A DNA stretch of 64,000 bases, taken from Dryas octopetala (lineage: Eukaryota; Streptophyta; Magnoliopsida; Rosales; Rosaceae). Position numbers and translations under genes: made by a program. Every line of letters starts with the position of its first letter. Within the stretch, counting starts at the first letter, position 1. Positions 35,994-48,483 of this stretch are shown one piece after another. The stretch lies in NCBI GenBank assembly GCA_963921425.1, contig OY992836.1, positions 503,501-567,500 of the forward strand, given 5' to 3'. Below the pieces are notes generated by a model that searched no databases, had not been told where the DNA came from, and saw only the letters and a program-made list of their open reading frames with translations.

Positions 35994-38472
35994 TGTTGGA
36001 GACACAAACAGCCATAGAGGGCTTGACCTCTTTTTTCTTCTTGACTGAAGTTATATAGCAGGACCTGGCTGACACTTGATTGCCTTTGACTACCCCCGTT
36101 CCACATGGGGTCGAGAACTTGATCAAAAGTAAGTGAGTGGAGATCATAACCCTCAATTGGTTAAGGGCCGGTCGTCCCAGGATGACATTATAAGCTGTGG
36201 GGCAGTCGACCACCAAAAACTGAGTAGTTGTGGTAGCGGACGAAGGATACCTCCCGAGGGTGAGGGGAAGGTAGATCCCACCAAGAGGGGTGACCATGTC
36301 GCCCGAAAAGCTGAGCAAAGGAGCGATCGACCGGTCAAGCCTCTCCTGGTCGATTCCAAGAGCGGTGAAGGCTGGAGCGAAGAGGATGTTAACGGAGCTA
36401 CCACAGTCGACAAGGATCCGAGCCACATCAAAATTAGCTATGGTGGCTTCGATGACCAAGGGGTCATCGTGTGGGAAAATCAAATCACGTTCCTCTTCCT
36501 CAGCAAAGGAAATGGGTGACCACCCGAGCTTAGGAGTCTTTTTTCCACGGTGGAAGTCTACAGCCATAACGCCGGAGCATTGCTGAGCACTTCGGGCGTA
36601 TTCCTTCCTAGCCCTGTTGGAGTTGCCAGCGAGGGTCGGGCCCCCACAGATGGTATTGACCCGCCCCCGTCGTTGTCCTTCGGTCTTGGCCTTCTCGGTG
36701 GCCTCCTTGTCTATAAAACCATCCAACTTTCCTTCCTGTACCAAAGTTTCTATTGCCTCCTTAAAAGCTCTGCATGCTTCGGTGTCATGCCCATGGTCGT
36801 CATGGTAAAGGCAAAAGAAATTCTTGTGAGCCCGGTATCGTGTTTGTGGTGGGCGGGGTGGGAGCTTAGGAAGTATGTCCTTGATCTGGGGATACAACTC
36901 TGTATAAGTAACAGTGAGAATTGTATAGACTTTGAACCTGGAGGCATAGGATGTCTGATAGGTTTCCTCCCTTCGTTGTCCTCCACCTCTACCATCACCA
37001 AATTGTTTCTTGGTGAACTTATTGAACTCTTTCCCGGACCCCCCATGCTGGTTACCCGAGTAGGGCTTGGGCTGGGGTGGCACTATGATGGCCTGGTCGG
37101 TACTTGGGTGATCCATGGTAGGCGGCTTCTTCCCATATGTTTTGAATTCGGCCGTGGCATAGGCAATGGCCTCGTGCATGAGTTCCTTGTAGGTGCGCGG
37201 ATTGCGGCGGTTGATTTCAAACAGGAAGTCCCCCTCTAGGAGACCACCCTTGAAAGCAGCGAAGGCTACCTTCTCATCACAATCGCGACACCGAGATCGT
37301 TCTAGCTGAAATCGAGTGATGTATTCCCGGAGGGATTCCCTGCTGCCCTGTCGGACTCGAGTCAGGTCATCTGTGGTGTAGATTCTATCGGTCTGGATGA
37401 TATACTGGCCTAGGAAGAGCTCTCGGAGCTCGTTGAAGCAATCAACCGAGCCCGGAGGAAGTTGGTAGAACCAGTCCCTTGCACTGCCAGAGAGGGTGGA
37501 AGGGAAGATTCGACACTTCGTAATGTCATCAGCACCTTTAGATTCCAGAGTGGATCTGAAACTCATGAGGTGGTCATATGGGTCTTCCTTCCCTGTGTAT
37601 GGAGTGATTTTGGGAGGTCGGACGTCGCCAACCGGAGGAGTGGATAGGATGCGAGCTGTGAAAGGTCCAGGCAGCTCCCTTGTTTCTAAAGATGGGTGCC
37701 CACCCCGACTTCCTCCCTCCACTCTTTTCAGGCGCTCACTGATGTCCATGAGAAGTTGCTGGAGCTGGTCTGGTGGAAGAGAGCCGCTGTTACCGGAGTC
37801 AGCGACTTGTTCACTTATGAAAGTGTTTCTTTCTGCGCGGCGCCCAGCCGAGAGGACCTGCTCTTCTCCCCGTCGTCGCTTGGGACGGGGGGCCTGTTCC
37901 TCCTCCAAGTCTCGGGGGCGCTGGTTGGATCGCCCCTGCTCCTCCTACAAGTCTCGGGGACGCGGGTTGGATTCGCCCCGGTTCGTCCGCTGCTCTTCTC
38001 GCCGAGAGCGGTTGTCGTCGAGCAGATGACGACAGTCCTGATAAATGTGGAGCTCTTCAGAGCGGGTAGGATGCTCGCCAGATCGAGCCCGGCTGACCGG
38101 GTGGACAAGTCTTTTTTGGAAACCTGGGGGCGGATGGCTACCTTGCCCTACATCCAATTGGCGGGGAACATTTTGGTCCCTTCGGGGGGGATCCCTCATC
38201 TCACCACTCCGGAGAGTGGTGTGTTCGTCCCTGTCATGGGGGTTCCTCCTCTCACCACTTCGGGGAGTGGTATGTCCTTCCCTGTCACGGAGGAGCCGCT
38301 CATAAAGCTGTGTTGCACCTTTTTGGAGGTCGAGCTGTTCCTGGGTTCGTTGGAGCTGAGCCTCCAATCGTTGGATGTACTCTTCCTGATCAGATTCGGC
38401 AGTCTTCTTACCTCGCTTGTCAACCAGCGGGGTGTTGTCGACTTGGTCGAGGATAGGACCTTCGTCAGACAT
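35959..38472 (-). pseudogene. gag: Gag-protease of Element II (Tat-like), one amber stop
   Basis: The frame starts MSDEGPILDQVDN at 38472 and runs in one phase to 35959 (838 codons including stops), interrupted only by TAG at 37945-37947. The sequence there is a short tandem repeat. The neighbouring repeat unit reads CTTGGAG where this one reads CTTGTAG, so the stop is probably a single G-to-T change. An N-terminal coiled coil (QRLEAQLQRTQEQLDLQ) comes first. The retrotransposon Gag domain is at about residues 290-400 (KEDPYDHLMSFRSTLE; GSARDWFYQLP). A zinc-binding CLYHDDHGHDTEAC motif is near 554 and the protease motif ILVDCGSSVNILF near 688. Translation past the stop, or initiation at the Met at 37908, would still give Gag plus protease. 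Whether it is functional is not known. Confidence 0.85.
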
Positions 38473-38483
38473 TGTGAGGGTCG

Positions 38484-38555
38484 GTAGCTCGGAAGCTAGG
38501 AAGCTCGGAAGCTAGAGAGCTCGGAAGCTCGGGAGCTCGGAAGCTCGGAAGGTTT
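38484..38555. repeat. Decamer repeat in Element II leader
   Basis: Tandem GAAGCTCGGA-type 10-bp units lie between the PBS and the gag start codon. They form the central part of the 5' leader in the minus-strand transcript. Confidence 0.7.
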
Positions 38556-38604
38556 TTGCACCTCAACTGAGGGTAGAGAATTCAATGGGGAAAAGTTGTA
38601 AGTT

Positions 38605-38621
38605 TCCCACAGACGGCGCCA
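38605..38621 (-). other. Primer binding site of Element II
   Basis: On the minus strand TGGCGCCGTCTGTGGGA starts three bases after the 5' LTR end. It shares TGGCGCCG with the tRNA-Asp type but diverges after it. This sequence is typical of Tat-lineage elements; I do not assign the tRNA. Confidence 0.7.
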
Positions 38622-38624
38622 AAC

Positions 38625-39259
38625 TGTTGATGCCCAAAAATGGTAGAGCAGTCAACGTCGAGTCGAACCACGTGGGCCCGTTGACCCACCACTGAGCGGA
38701 TGACACGTCGAAGTGGGGCAGGAACGGGTAGCTGGGTCCGACTGGTGAGTAATGAGAGAGAATGATATCCAAAGCACCCTGCGCAAGTACACAAAAGTGA
38801 GCGGGAAGGGCACCGGTGTGGTGCCGGCCAAAGCTCCTCCGACGCTCAAGTCAGTGTTCAGAGAGATCTGAGAGCAGAGTGAGTGAATAGTATAATAATG
38901 ATTTCAGTCCCCCCTTTGTGACAAGAAGGTACCTCTTTTATAGTACCTTTGGAAGAGTGTCAACCAATCCGGTGATGACACGTGTCCCTTGTGATGACTT
39001 GCACTGTAGGAGCGCCACGTGTCGCCGGTCTTGAGGATCCGAGTGAGTTGACACGGGTCGGGGCCTAGAAGGCTGGAGCTTAGAAGGCCGGAGCCTAAGA
39101 GGCCGGGGCCCAGGGGGCCGGAGCCCATGAGGCCGGAGCCTAGTGGATCATGGGCTAGGAGCCCAGGAAGGGCTTAGTCTTTTGGGTCTAGGCCCAAACA
39201 GCATGGTGTTGGGCCTTGTGTGACTTGTCGTTATGCCGAGATGATTAGTCATACGAACA
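38625..39259 (-). repeat. 5' LTR of Element II
   Basis: 635 bp, running from TGTTCGTATGACTAATC to GGGCATCAACA on the minus strand. A TATA box (minus-strand TATAAAA, 38936-38942) is followed by GAGGTACC and is the likely core promoter for the gag transcript. Confidence 0.92.
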
Positions 39260-40884
39260 CGGCCCAAAGCCTATATGTGTGCCATGATGGGTCCCAAAGA
39301 CCTATTTATCTGATAACCTGGAGGGTACTGCAAAGGTGGTTTGAAAACCATTTTTCCATAACCCAAATAAATCCTTTTTCCACCAAGAATAGAATAATTG
39401 TACTTTTCCAAGAAACTTTAATTTCCATAAAAACTTATTGCATAATTCCAACTCAATTTCAAAATATATAAATCAAATCACTCTTTTCGACCAAAAACTG
39501 AAATAATAAAATAAACCATATGTATAGAGTAAAAAGCTGAAGTCCTTTCCAAAAGAAATTTATCAACTCCAATAATCCATCCAGTAAAACCATATTTTAA
39601 AATTTATATACGAGGGAAAATGAAAAGTCGAAATCCGACATTTATTTATCAAATCTAAGATCAACTCAAGATGCTTAACATAATTAGATAATGAAGTTTC
39701 ATAAAATTCGTTTGTTATGTCAAAAGTTCACTCCCATATACTATTTCTCAATTAAAACTCAAGATAATCAAATAAATAAATTCATAAAGTTTAAAAAATG
39801 CTTTTAAAAATAAAAATCCACTCACAGTGAGAATCCTAACTTCGATCCTCCTCCGGGTCGTCTCGAGCCACGATCGTCTCGCCTATAGAATAAAACAATA
39901 CAACCATAGATTAGCCTCGGTTCTACGACATTTACAAAGAGTGTGTGTGTGGAGTCTAACGTCCCACTCGACTTCGTTCCTACGCGATTGGTTTACGATC
40001 TACACGAATTGACCAATAACACTTCCACAAACGCCCCTAAGGTTTCCCGACTCAACCTAACCACAATCACTATAACTAATAACAATAATCCAATCAACCA
40101 ATTATCATAAATACTCTAAAATTATGGAATATCAGTGGGGGTTTTGAAATCATAAAGGTTGCTGCCCAAGGTGGCTGTTTCAAGCCCAAAAAATTAACTA
40201 AATATACAAAAAATTTCTCAATCTTCATATACATTCTTATCTAACATCCAATATCGGGTTTGCTACACATGAGATTGTCCAAAATCGATCACACCAAAAA
40301 TACTCTGAAACTCGGCCAATCCTCAGCAAACCCGAAATGGGTTCCAATCCTTACAAATCCAACTTCTCAAATCTATTCAATCTTTACTTCCAAACATCCA
40401 TTTGGTTTCTTAGAGATAAAATTGCCCAAAATAACAACTATAATCGCCCATAATCCAGAAACCCAAAGTAATTCCCGAAATGGCCTCCTAAACCCATAAA
40501 TCAATTTTTTTCCAATTACTCAAAATAAAACCATAAACATGTAAGGGGAGGAGAACCCATATATAGGGGAAGAAAACCCACCTAGAGATGTAGTGATTGG
40601 TGCCAAAAGTTGGCCGGAATTCGACGAGCCAGTGGTGAGGCAGTGGCTGGGATTTCTGGCTGATCTCTGTGCGCGCGAGGCTAGGGTGACCAAGGCTCGC
40701 TGCTGGGTGATTTCTGCGCCGGCATGGGGAGTCGACCAGTGAGCTTAGGTCGTCGGGAAACTCGCCGGAGAGGATGGTTCGGCCTGGTGGTGTCGCTCGT
40801 CGAGAAGGGGAAGAGAGAGAGAGAGAGAGAGAGAGACGCGAAGGAGAGAAAGCATGAAGAGAGAGAGAACTGGGTCAGTGGGGT

Positions 40885-42414
40885 TGGTGAATTTCCTGCA
40901 AGTATACAGGGTGGATGTAATATAGTATATGGAAAAAAAGGTTGTCGTACCCACGAGGATTTTTAATTTTATTCAAAAACTTTAATTCCTTATTTAGATC
41001 TAATAAAAATAAATACAACTTGAAAATTAAAAATGACTTTGAGAAGATTATTGTGACGATTTATGATGAGAGCAAATGAAAATGCAACAATTAAAAACAA
41101 GGATCAAGAACAATAAGTAAACTAATGAAAATAGAAGATTATGGTTTAACAGTCAATTGGAAGAACTAGGGATGCGGAATCAACCACAAGCAATCCAGTT
41201 TAGGTTTTAATACATTCAACAAATTCTTTGAATTCTTTAGATGATAATTCTCGTATCTAAGTTCCTCTCAGACACTTAGACCACAGTTTTCCTTAAGTGC
41301 ATGATTCTTTCCTTCTCAGGCAAAGGTCGTATACCCTAACATGCAATTTATCCTTCTCAGGCACAAATTTAACAAATAGGATTCATTACGCTCTAGAAAA
41401 CAAGAGAACCAAGCAAATCATTATTCTCTCTCGAGCAACAATGTAATTTACCACACTCAACCACAAGAAGCTAATTCAAATTATATTGCCTCTCAGCCTC
41501 AAATTCAACTTCAAATTACTAGATGCAAAGCCCTAAGATGCGCAGTCAAAGAACTTAACAAATAGCAACAATTAAAACAGTGATTAAGCATTCATCTAAA
41601 AGAAACTAGAAATCTATTGAATAAATATTAAAAACCATAAACATTCATGCTAGGGCATCATCCTATCCCTAGAAAAAGAGTTTAGTTGCTCATGTTTAAA
41701 GAAAACATAATTAAAAATTTAGAAAACATTAAAAAACTTATGAACTATGACGACGGATGGAATAAAACAATGATGGCAGCCACTTCTTCTCTCTCTTTCT
41801 TCCCTCCAAGCTCCCCCGAAAAGATGATGATCTCCTTCCTTTAAATAAGAAAAAAATCCTTTTCTTCTTTGGTAAAAGCTTTCCTTGTTGGACTTGGATT
41901 ACTCTTATGATGAGTTGTCATTGATGATTTGGCACCCAAAATCCCAACAAAAATAGGATTAGACCTTAAAAGAATAAACCTGGATCCCTCTAGATATTTC
42001 CCAAATACACATAACATCAATTGGGCTCTAAGAAAGAAATCTAAAAAGAATTACTTTGCATTTTCGCACAAACTTTTCTGCCTGAACTGCCTTCAGTCAA
42101 ATAGCCATAACTTCTCCTAGAAAAATGCAAATCACGAACCGTAAAATTCCTCGGAAAGCTAACATCCGTATCTTTCTAACGGTATAGGGCACAACATCTG
42201 GTTTGCTCCGAGGAGGTGCAGTTTATTCCGCGAACTTGACTGATTTGTCCAGTAATTTCCACTTCAAAAATATCCCTTTTGCTTTGTTTTCTCCTCTTTA
42301 CTCTTCAAACCTATAAAAATATAAAACTAAATTAAAACGAACTAAAAACACTCTAAAACATAACAATAATCCAAGAACAAGAGTATAAAAGTATATGAAA
42401 TAATGGTCAGATCA
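40885..42414 (-). repeat. 3' LTR of Element III
   Basis: A 1530-bp copy. The minus-strand TATTTAAAGGAAGG promoter candidate is at 41834-41847. Differences from the other LTR include single changes near 40970, 41578 and 42047. Confidence 0.93.
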
Positions 42415-42416
42415 AA

Positions 42417-42430
42417 TACCCCCAAACTTG
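42417..42430 (-). other. Polypurine tract of Element III
   Basis: On the minus strand CAAGTTTGGGGGTA precedes the 3' LTR (TGATCTGACC). TTGAGGACAAGCAAAG lies just before it, as in Element I. Confidence 0.8.
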
Positions 42431-44558
42431 AACTTTGCTTGTCCTCAAGCAACAAAACAAAATAAAAACAGAAATTAAAAACACAAACACACCAAGAATA
42501 AACCATAAAAAGTCCTAAACCTTCCAATAATTACCTCAGAGAACTAAAGTGCAGCATTAGAGTATCAAAGGTTCATAAAACATTAAAACATGTCCATCAG
42601 AACTCTTAATCACGTGGCACGTGTAGACAAAGTTCATATCAATCATGCTCAAATATAGTGTAAAATAGTCATGAGTTCATGCAGAACTTCAATATCCAAG
42701 TAAACATGTAAGAATTAGTTTTAACTCCAAAATCTCACCAAGACATACACTCACAATGAAGCACACAGATTTTCTGGCTAGTCCTAACTTTTCACTCATG
42801 TTTATGTGAGAAGAATAATGTATATGGCAACAAATAGCTCACATAAATTTATTATAAAAGAAAGCTCTTTTTCTGAAAATAACATGATCTCAATAAAAGA
42901 TAGGAAATTGCTTCCATATGCTCCCTTCTTTACCTTATCTCCACAGATCAAATTCACATAATCTCTAAGATCAAAAGGTCTTTACTCATGGTTGTAATGG
43001 GGCTTGGGGGTAAGGGCAAAAGAAAGAAAGGATAAGGATATCACAAAGATTCTATGAAAATTAGTAGAGGAAATGATGATCACAAGGGAATTAGCAGAGA
43101 ACACATGATCAGGGTAAGTTGGAAAATACTTCAAAACTAGAGGTTGCATAAGAATTCAAATTTTCCAAACCCAAAATCAATTCTAATGCCAACAATTCTT
43201 AGGTCCAGATGAACATTTATGCTGAGGTGAAAACAAAAGAAGAATAATGGTATCTGAATATTGATCAATGCCATGTACTAAAGATTTCAAGACCTGATGG
43301 GATCAAGGCTGTATCTACAATTCATTCATTTATTTTCAAACTTTTTTTTTTTCTTGGTAGCCCCTCCAACCTTATTCTTCTCAACAAAACATACTAGTCT
43401 CAACCCATCATGTCGTCAACCATCAAAAGTGCTCATTTTTTTTTTTAACAAAAGATAAGCAACCAAATCGCTATAAAATTATCAATATAATTAATGCAAC
43501 TGTCACAAAGATCAGATATTCAGAGTAACATAAGAGTTGTGTACTCAAATATGTCCAAGACACAATTTCCCTGACTTTCTAACACCTTCCAGCCCCCAAA
43601 TTTTTCTTTGAACTGCTACCTGCTGACTGAGAACCAATCTGAACCATTAATAATCATGCATTCCCTTACAGCAATTTTTCTCTACTAATCTCATAAAATA
43701 GGGTAAGGATATGTGTTTAAGTTCAGGGCTGAGGATGATGTGGTTTCATGAAAGAAACGGCTTATTTAGGCACAAAGGGGCTATCTAAAGGATAATATAT
43801 TAAGGACACAAGCTTGTTTGGTCATAGTGGTTAATCCTACATGCCTTAATCACTTCCTAAAGATCATGCAAATTAATTCAAAGTCTCAAGAGGCATTGAA
43901 GGAAGTTCTAGAGTTACAATTCAAGAATGAGATCGACCATAAAAATACAAGAAAAAGAAAGATAATGAAACAATAAATATCATCTCAAAGATAAGCAACT
44001 AGGCTCAATACTCACAGGGGTTATACAAGTCCAACTTAGTTCTCACATAGTTTTTCAGATATTAAAAGTTCCACACCAACCTAGGCTACGTACAATGAGA
44101 ATTTAAGCATGATGAAAAACTACAAATTAAGATCTAGACCCAAATCAATGCTCAATGTTCCCTCTAGCTCTTGCAGATCAAGTTCCTATTCCCATCATTG
44201 GATTTGGAAGGCAACTAAACACACAAAAACGAATTTTTTTTTTTTTTTTTTTTTTTCAAATAGAAATTAAAAGACACCCCCCCAAACTTGAATAGAACAT
44301 TGTCCCCAATGTTAAAAGATTGAAAACAACATGCAAGGAATCAGATAAATAAGGGAGGAACAAAAAGACACAGTAAAGAAGAGAAAATATATATGTGCAG
44401 ATCAAGGAGATTAAGTTTAGAGCTCCCTGGGTATTAGAAGTCATGGTTGGCAGCACTGCGCGAATACGAAGGTCAAGCTCTCATCTCATCCATCCCAAAA
44501 CTTGGGTTGCCTCCCAAGAAGCGCTGAATTTAAAGTCGTCAGCCCGACTCAACAACAC
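42431..44558 (-). other. 3' non-coding region of Element III
   Basis: About 2.1 kb with no credible ORF. 44488-44552 holds the conserved post-stop motif shared with Element I. 44279-44313 holds the minus-strand AACATTGGGGACAATGTT followed by CAAGTTTGGGGG, and a run of about 25 A follows at 44233-44256 on the minus strand. The rest is AT-rich. Confidence 0.75.
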
Positions 44559-47516
44559 TCACATAATTGAAGGGACACTAAGGTACACGACCTCAATGGC
44601 TTGGGTTTGTTCCTCTAGTGTGTTGACAGGCTCCAAATATGGTTTCAAACGATGGCCGTTCACTTTAAATACGGAGCCATCAGTCATGTTTTTGATTTCG
44701 ACCGCTCCGTGAGGAAAAACTTGAACGACTAGAAAAGGCCCAGACCATCTTGAACGAAGTTTGCCCGGAAATAGTCGAAGTCGCGAGTTAAATAATAAGA
44801 CTTTCTGATTTGGCTCAAAACGCTTCAGAATTAATGCTTTGTCATGAGCAATCGTATGCTCTCTTAACACACGAACCAACTTTTCTTCTTCTGTTCGACT
44901 AAGGTCAGCGGCTATAATCACAGGAAGAGTCTCTAAATCACCCAAATATACATATTTTAAATTCTCTGGAAGGGGCTTCAGTTCAAGTGTTGGAGGTTGG
45001 ATGATGGAAGGAACGAGTTTGGCATGTGAGGATGGCAACACTTCGAACTTAGGATGGCTTGTAGGAGGGTAAGAGTTCACAGCTTGGAGTTCTTGGGCTG
45101 CTGCTAGTACTGAGACTTTGTCAAAATTCATGCCATGTTGAGTTAGGCAAACTTCTAGAGGATCGGTGGAGCTTGATTCAATAAATATATTCTCAATTAT
45201 GCGATCCACAGCTTCCACATGAAAACAATCATACAGATCCATGGGTTTCTTCAAAGCCTCAAAGACCTGAAATTTAACAGTAGTATCTTGCACAGTCATG
45301 GTTAGTAACCCTTCTTTAACATCAATTTTTGTGCCCGCAGTGGCCATGAAGGGTCTACCAAGAATGAGAGGTAGCTCGCGGTCCGGAATTTCAACTTCTT
45401 CCATGTCCAAAACAATAAAATCAGCAGGGAGAATAAATTCATCAACTTTGACAAGTACGTCCTCAATGATGCCTCTTGGATATTTTACAGAACGATCCGC
45501 GAATTGTAGAGATATTGAAATAGGTTTCAGCTCACCCAAACCAAGGTGTTCATAAACGGAATAAGGCATTAAGTTCACACTTGCTCCCAGATCCAATAAT
45601 GCTCTATCAAAATTCCTTGCTCCAATCGTACATGGTACTGTAAAGCTACCAGGATCTTTGAGTTTCTGTGGCAATTTCCTTTGAAGCACAGCACTAACTT
45701 CCTCTGACAACATCACCTTTTCATGTTCATCAAATTTCCTTTTGTTGGTGCATAAATCTTTCAAAAACTTTGCATAAGAAGGAATTTGTTTGATAGCCTC
45801 TAGCAAAGGAATATTAATTTGCACCTTCTTGAATTGTTCTAGAATATCTCCCATGTTCTTCTCTTTCCTTGCTTGCTTTGCACGTTGAGGGAAAGGCAAA
45901 GAAGTTATTGGAGGGCTGGGCAAGGTATCTTGCTGCAATGGAGCAGCTGTAAAACCCTGTTGGTTTGCATTGGAACTAAAGGACACTTGCTGGTCTGATT
46001 TGGCAGCTTTAGCAAGGCTAGTTGTGTGCTTGTCATGCTCAGATTCGACCTTTCTTTCTTCCATCTCTCCATGATTTCCAACCTTATTATCTATTATTTT
46101 TCCACTCCTCAAAGTTGTAATAGCTTGAACTTGCTCATTATTCCTTGGATTAGCTTCCGTTTGGCTAGGAAATTGTCCTTGTCCTCTCGCCAAACTACTC
46201 ACAGCAGTAGCTATTTGACTTAATTCAACCTCGAGCTTTGACTGACTTTTCTCCAAAATTGATTGGCTTTGTTTCAGTGATGCTACCTCTTGTTTATAGC
46301 TTGACATCTCCTTTACGAGCTGAGTTAACATCTCCTTGATAGAAGGGTCCTCTTGTTGCACTGGAGGAGCTTGATAGGATTGCTGATACGGCCTTGAAAA
46401 ATTAGATGGTCCCAAGGTATTCTGTGAGTTACTCCAAGAAAAGTTAGGATGTTGTTTCCACCTCGGATTATAAGTGTTTGAATAAGGATCATTCTGCGGC
46501 CTTCCATTGAATGCATTAACCTCTTGCACATCTTCTAATGTAGGATTCGACGGACAATTTGCGGTGTCATGAGCTATGCTAGCACACAAAGTACATGGTT
46601 GTGCTGTGACCTTGGTCACTAATGGTGCGAGAAGCTTTGTTAGAGCTGCAACCTGTGCTTCCAAACCTGTCCTAGAATTAACTTCATACATGCCTCCTTT
46701 CTTTGTTACTGGTGGAGCCGTAACTTGAGAATCTGTCGTAGGAAGGTCCCAATGCTCAGAGTTCTCACAAATAGTCTCAAAAATATCGATCGCCTCATCT
46801 GCAGTTTTATCCATTAAGCTTCCACCCACTGTTGAATCGACCATACTCCTGCTCTGAGGTTTAAGCCCTCTATAAAAATACTGGACTTTCTGCCAAGTAT
46901 CTATCCCATGATGAGGACATTGAAGATAAAAATCCTTGTAACGTTCCCAGCTTTCATGAAATTGTTCACCGTCCAGTTGACGGAAACTCATAATGTTATT
47001 CAACACAGCATTAGTTTTTCGAGCAGGAAAATATTTACTCAAAAATTTCTTGGATAACTCTGTCCAAGAGTTGATAGATGCCGCAGGAAGAGAGTCTAAC
47101 CAATTCAATGCCTTATCCCTCAACGAGAATGGAAACAAACGGAGTCGAACTTGTTCCTCAGTTATCCCGGCATAGCTGAATGTGGAGCAAATATTGAAAA
47201 ACGTCTTGAGATGGTTGTAAGGATTTTCTTCTTCTTTTCCATGGAAGATAGGCAAGGATTGAATGGTTTGTGGACGAATTTCGAAATGCTGCACGATCGG
47301 AGTTAAGACAATACACGAAGGAGCACTGTACTCCGCAGGGGCGGTGTATTCTCGAAGCTTCTTGGGTGGTTCTGGGTTAGGTAGTATTAGTTGATCCCCC
47401 ATAGTTGGTCTTAAAATAGTCTGCTGCGTTTTCTGCCTTCGCTGATTACGGAGAGTGTGCTCAAGTTCGTGATCGATTGGAATGAGCGCTAAATTGAGCG
47501 ATCGTCTCCCGTGCAT
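44559..47516 (-). CDS. gag: Gag-protease fused in frame to integrase tail, Element III (985 aa)
   Basis: One open frame. The Gag domain is at about residues 85-240 ([34 protein letters not shown]). A CX2CX4HX4C zinc knuckle ([14 protein letters not shown]) lies at 308-321. The protease motif [14 protein letters not shown] is at D642. Near residues 885-890 the protein passes directly from the region just before reverse transcriptase ([12 protein letters not shown]) to the integrase C-terminal part ([28 protein letters not shown]). About 800 residues present in Element I are therefore missing, without loss of frame. Start choice: Met at 47516 begins [15 protein letters not shown], and Element IV's gag starts with the related MLGHRSLNHDLAPFD. 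It probably makes virus-like particle protein and a protease. It cannot copy itself without a helper element. Confidence 0.9.
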   Translation of the reverse strand: MHGRRSLNLALIPIDHELEHTLRNQRRQKTQQTILRPTMGDQLILPNPEPPKKLREYTAPAEYSAPSCIVLTPIVQHFEIRPQTIQSLPIFHGKEEENPYNHLKTFFNICSTFSYAGITEEQVRLRLFPFSLRDKALNWLDSLPAASINSWTELSKKFLSKYFPARKTNAVLNNIMSFRQLDGEQFHESWERYKDFYLQCPHHGIDTWQKVQYFYRGLKPQSRSMVDSTVGGSLMDKTADEAIDIFETICENSEHWDLPTTDSQVTAPPVTKKGGMYEVNSRTGLEAQVAALTKLLAPLVTKVTAQPCTLCASIAHDTANCPSNPTLEDVQEVNAFNGRPQNDPYSNTYNPRWKQHPNFSWSNSQNTLGPSNFSRPYQQSYQAPPVQQEDPSIKEMLTQLVKEMSSYKQEVASLKQSQSILEKSQSKLEVELSQIATAVSSLARGQGQFPSQTEANPRNNEQVQAITTLRSGKIIDNKVGNHGEMEERKVESEHDKHTTSLAKAAKSDQQVSFSSNANQQGFTAAPLQQDTLPSPPITSLPFPQRAKQARKEKNMGDILEQFKKVQINIPLLEAIKQIPSYAKFLKDLCTNKRKFDEHEKVMLSEEVSAVLQRKLPQKLKDPGSFTVPCTIGARNFDRALLDLGASVNLMPYSVYEHLGLGELKPISISLQFADRSVKYPRGIIEDVLVKVDEFILPADFIVLDMEEVEIPDRELPLILGRPFMATAGTKIDVKEGLLTMTVQDTTVKFQVFEALKKPMDLYDCFHVEAVDRIIENIFIESSSTDPLEVCLTQHGMNFDKVSVLAAAQELQAVNSYPPTSHPKFEVLPSSHAKLVPSIIQPPTLELKPLPENLKYVYLGDLETLPVIIAADLSRTEEEKLVRVLREHTIAHDKALILKRFEPNQKVLLFNSRLRLFPGKLRSRWSGPFLVVQVFPHGAVEIKNMTDGSVFKVNGHRLKPYLEPVNTLEEQTQAIEVVYLSVPSIM

Positions 47517-48459
47517 ACACTTTGTGCAAACTTGTACTTATTGACCCCCAAATTAAATGGGCAAACAGAGAATACCAACAAATACCCGAAAATACCCAAT
47601 AAAATCTAAATACACTTTGTTCTATTTACCCCTGTTTCAAATGGATTGGCAGCAAATCCAAACTAATTAGAATCTCAAATTAAATATCAACTCACCAGAA
47701 GTCTGGAGCGGTTAATCGACGGGGCTCCGCTGTGGGCTGCTGGAAAGATGTGATACCCATTTGCTTTACTCGACGGGAAGAGAGGGATTCTAGTGGCTGG
47801 AAGTCTTGGGTAGCGTCGACTTGGACTCAAATCGGTAGTGCCAACTTAGCTGATGGGTCAAACTCAGATCACCCAAAAACGTGATGAATCTTTGCTGTGA
47901 TGCCAATGGGCTTTGCTGAGAAAATAGGAAAGGAACTTGCCGATAATGCCGAAGTCGAAGATGGTGGTTTCGGCGTCGAGCTTGATGTTGATGGAGCTTT
48001 GCTGATAAGAGAAGAGAGAAGAGAGATCGGATATCCTTTTGAGTTGAAAAAAATTTCCGCTTGCTGCAAGTGAACGAGCCTTTTTGATTTGAGAAGAGAT
48101 ATATGTATTGCTGGTAGGAATGGATGCTAGAAAGAGAAGAAGCCCATCTCTTAGAGTAGATAATGGGTCTACACCAATTAGCTTTCCTTGTCTTCTCCTT
48201 TTTCAATTTCAACCCCACTTGCCAAAATCAATCACGTGCACACTTTTTTGGAAGGAAGAGATATTTCTTCTTCTTGCTGTATTTAGTAAATGGGCACAAA
48301 AAGAGATTCAGCTCCTTATCTAGAAAGGAAAGAAAAGTCAAAATAGTCTTTTCTTTTTTCTTTTTTTAAGAAAGTAAAAAAAATTATTCCTAAACTAACT
48401 AGAAAACAAAAAAAATTAGATGAAAATTAGAAATCCAAATTCTAAACTAAATTAAATAA
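47517..48459 (-). other. 5' leader of Element III
   Basis: About 940 bp between the PBS and the gag start codon on the minus strand. The 142-codon minus-strand ORF at 47790-48218 has no recognised family and no counterpart in Element I; I do not call it a gene. Confidence 0.6.
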
Positions 48460-48477
48460 TCCCCGGCAATGGCGCCA
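48460..48477 (-). other. Primer binding site (tRNA-Asp type) of Element III
   Basis: The minus-strand TGGCGCCATTGCCGGGGA has one mismatch to the tRNA-Asp complement and follows the 5' LTR by 6 bases. Confidence 0.85.
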
Positions 48478-48483
48478 AAAACT

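Larger units (their letters stand above)
31936..39259 (-). mobile_element. Element II: non-autonomous Tat-like Ty3/gypsy element with gag (TR-GAG type), 7.3 kb
   Basis: The 635-bp LTRs (31936-32570 and 38625-39259) differ at one position by hand count. CGGCC flanks the element (31931-31935 and 39260-39264). In minus orientation the order is 5' LTR, PBS, gag-protease with one stop, integrase tail remnant, a long repetitive region, polypurine tract and 3' LTR. Reverse transcriptase, RNase H and the integrase core are absent, so movement would need proteins from another copy. Confidence 0.9.

Noticed and set aside
35306..36106. 266-codon minus-strand ORF
   Set aside because: It runs through the ATGCAT tandem repeats out of frame with both gag and the integrase tail.
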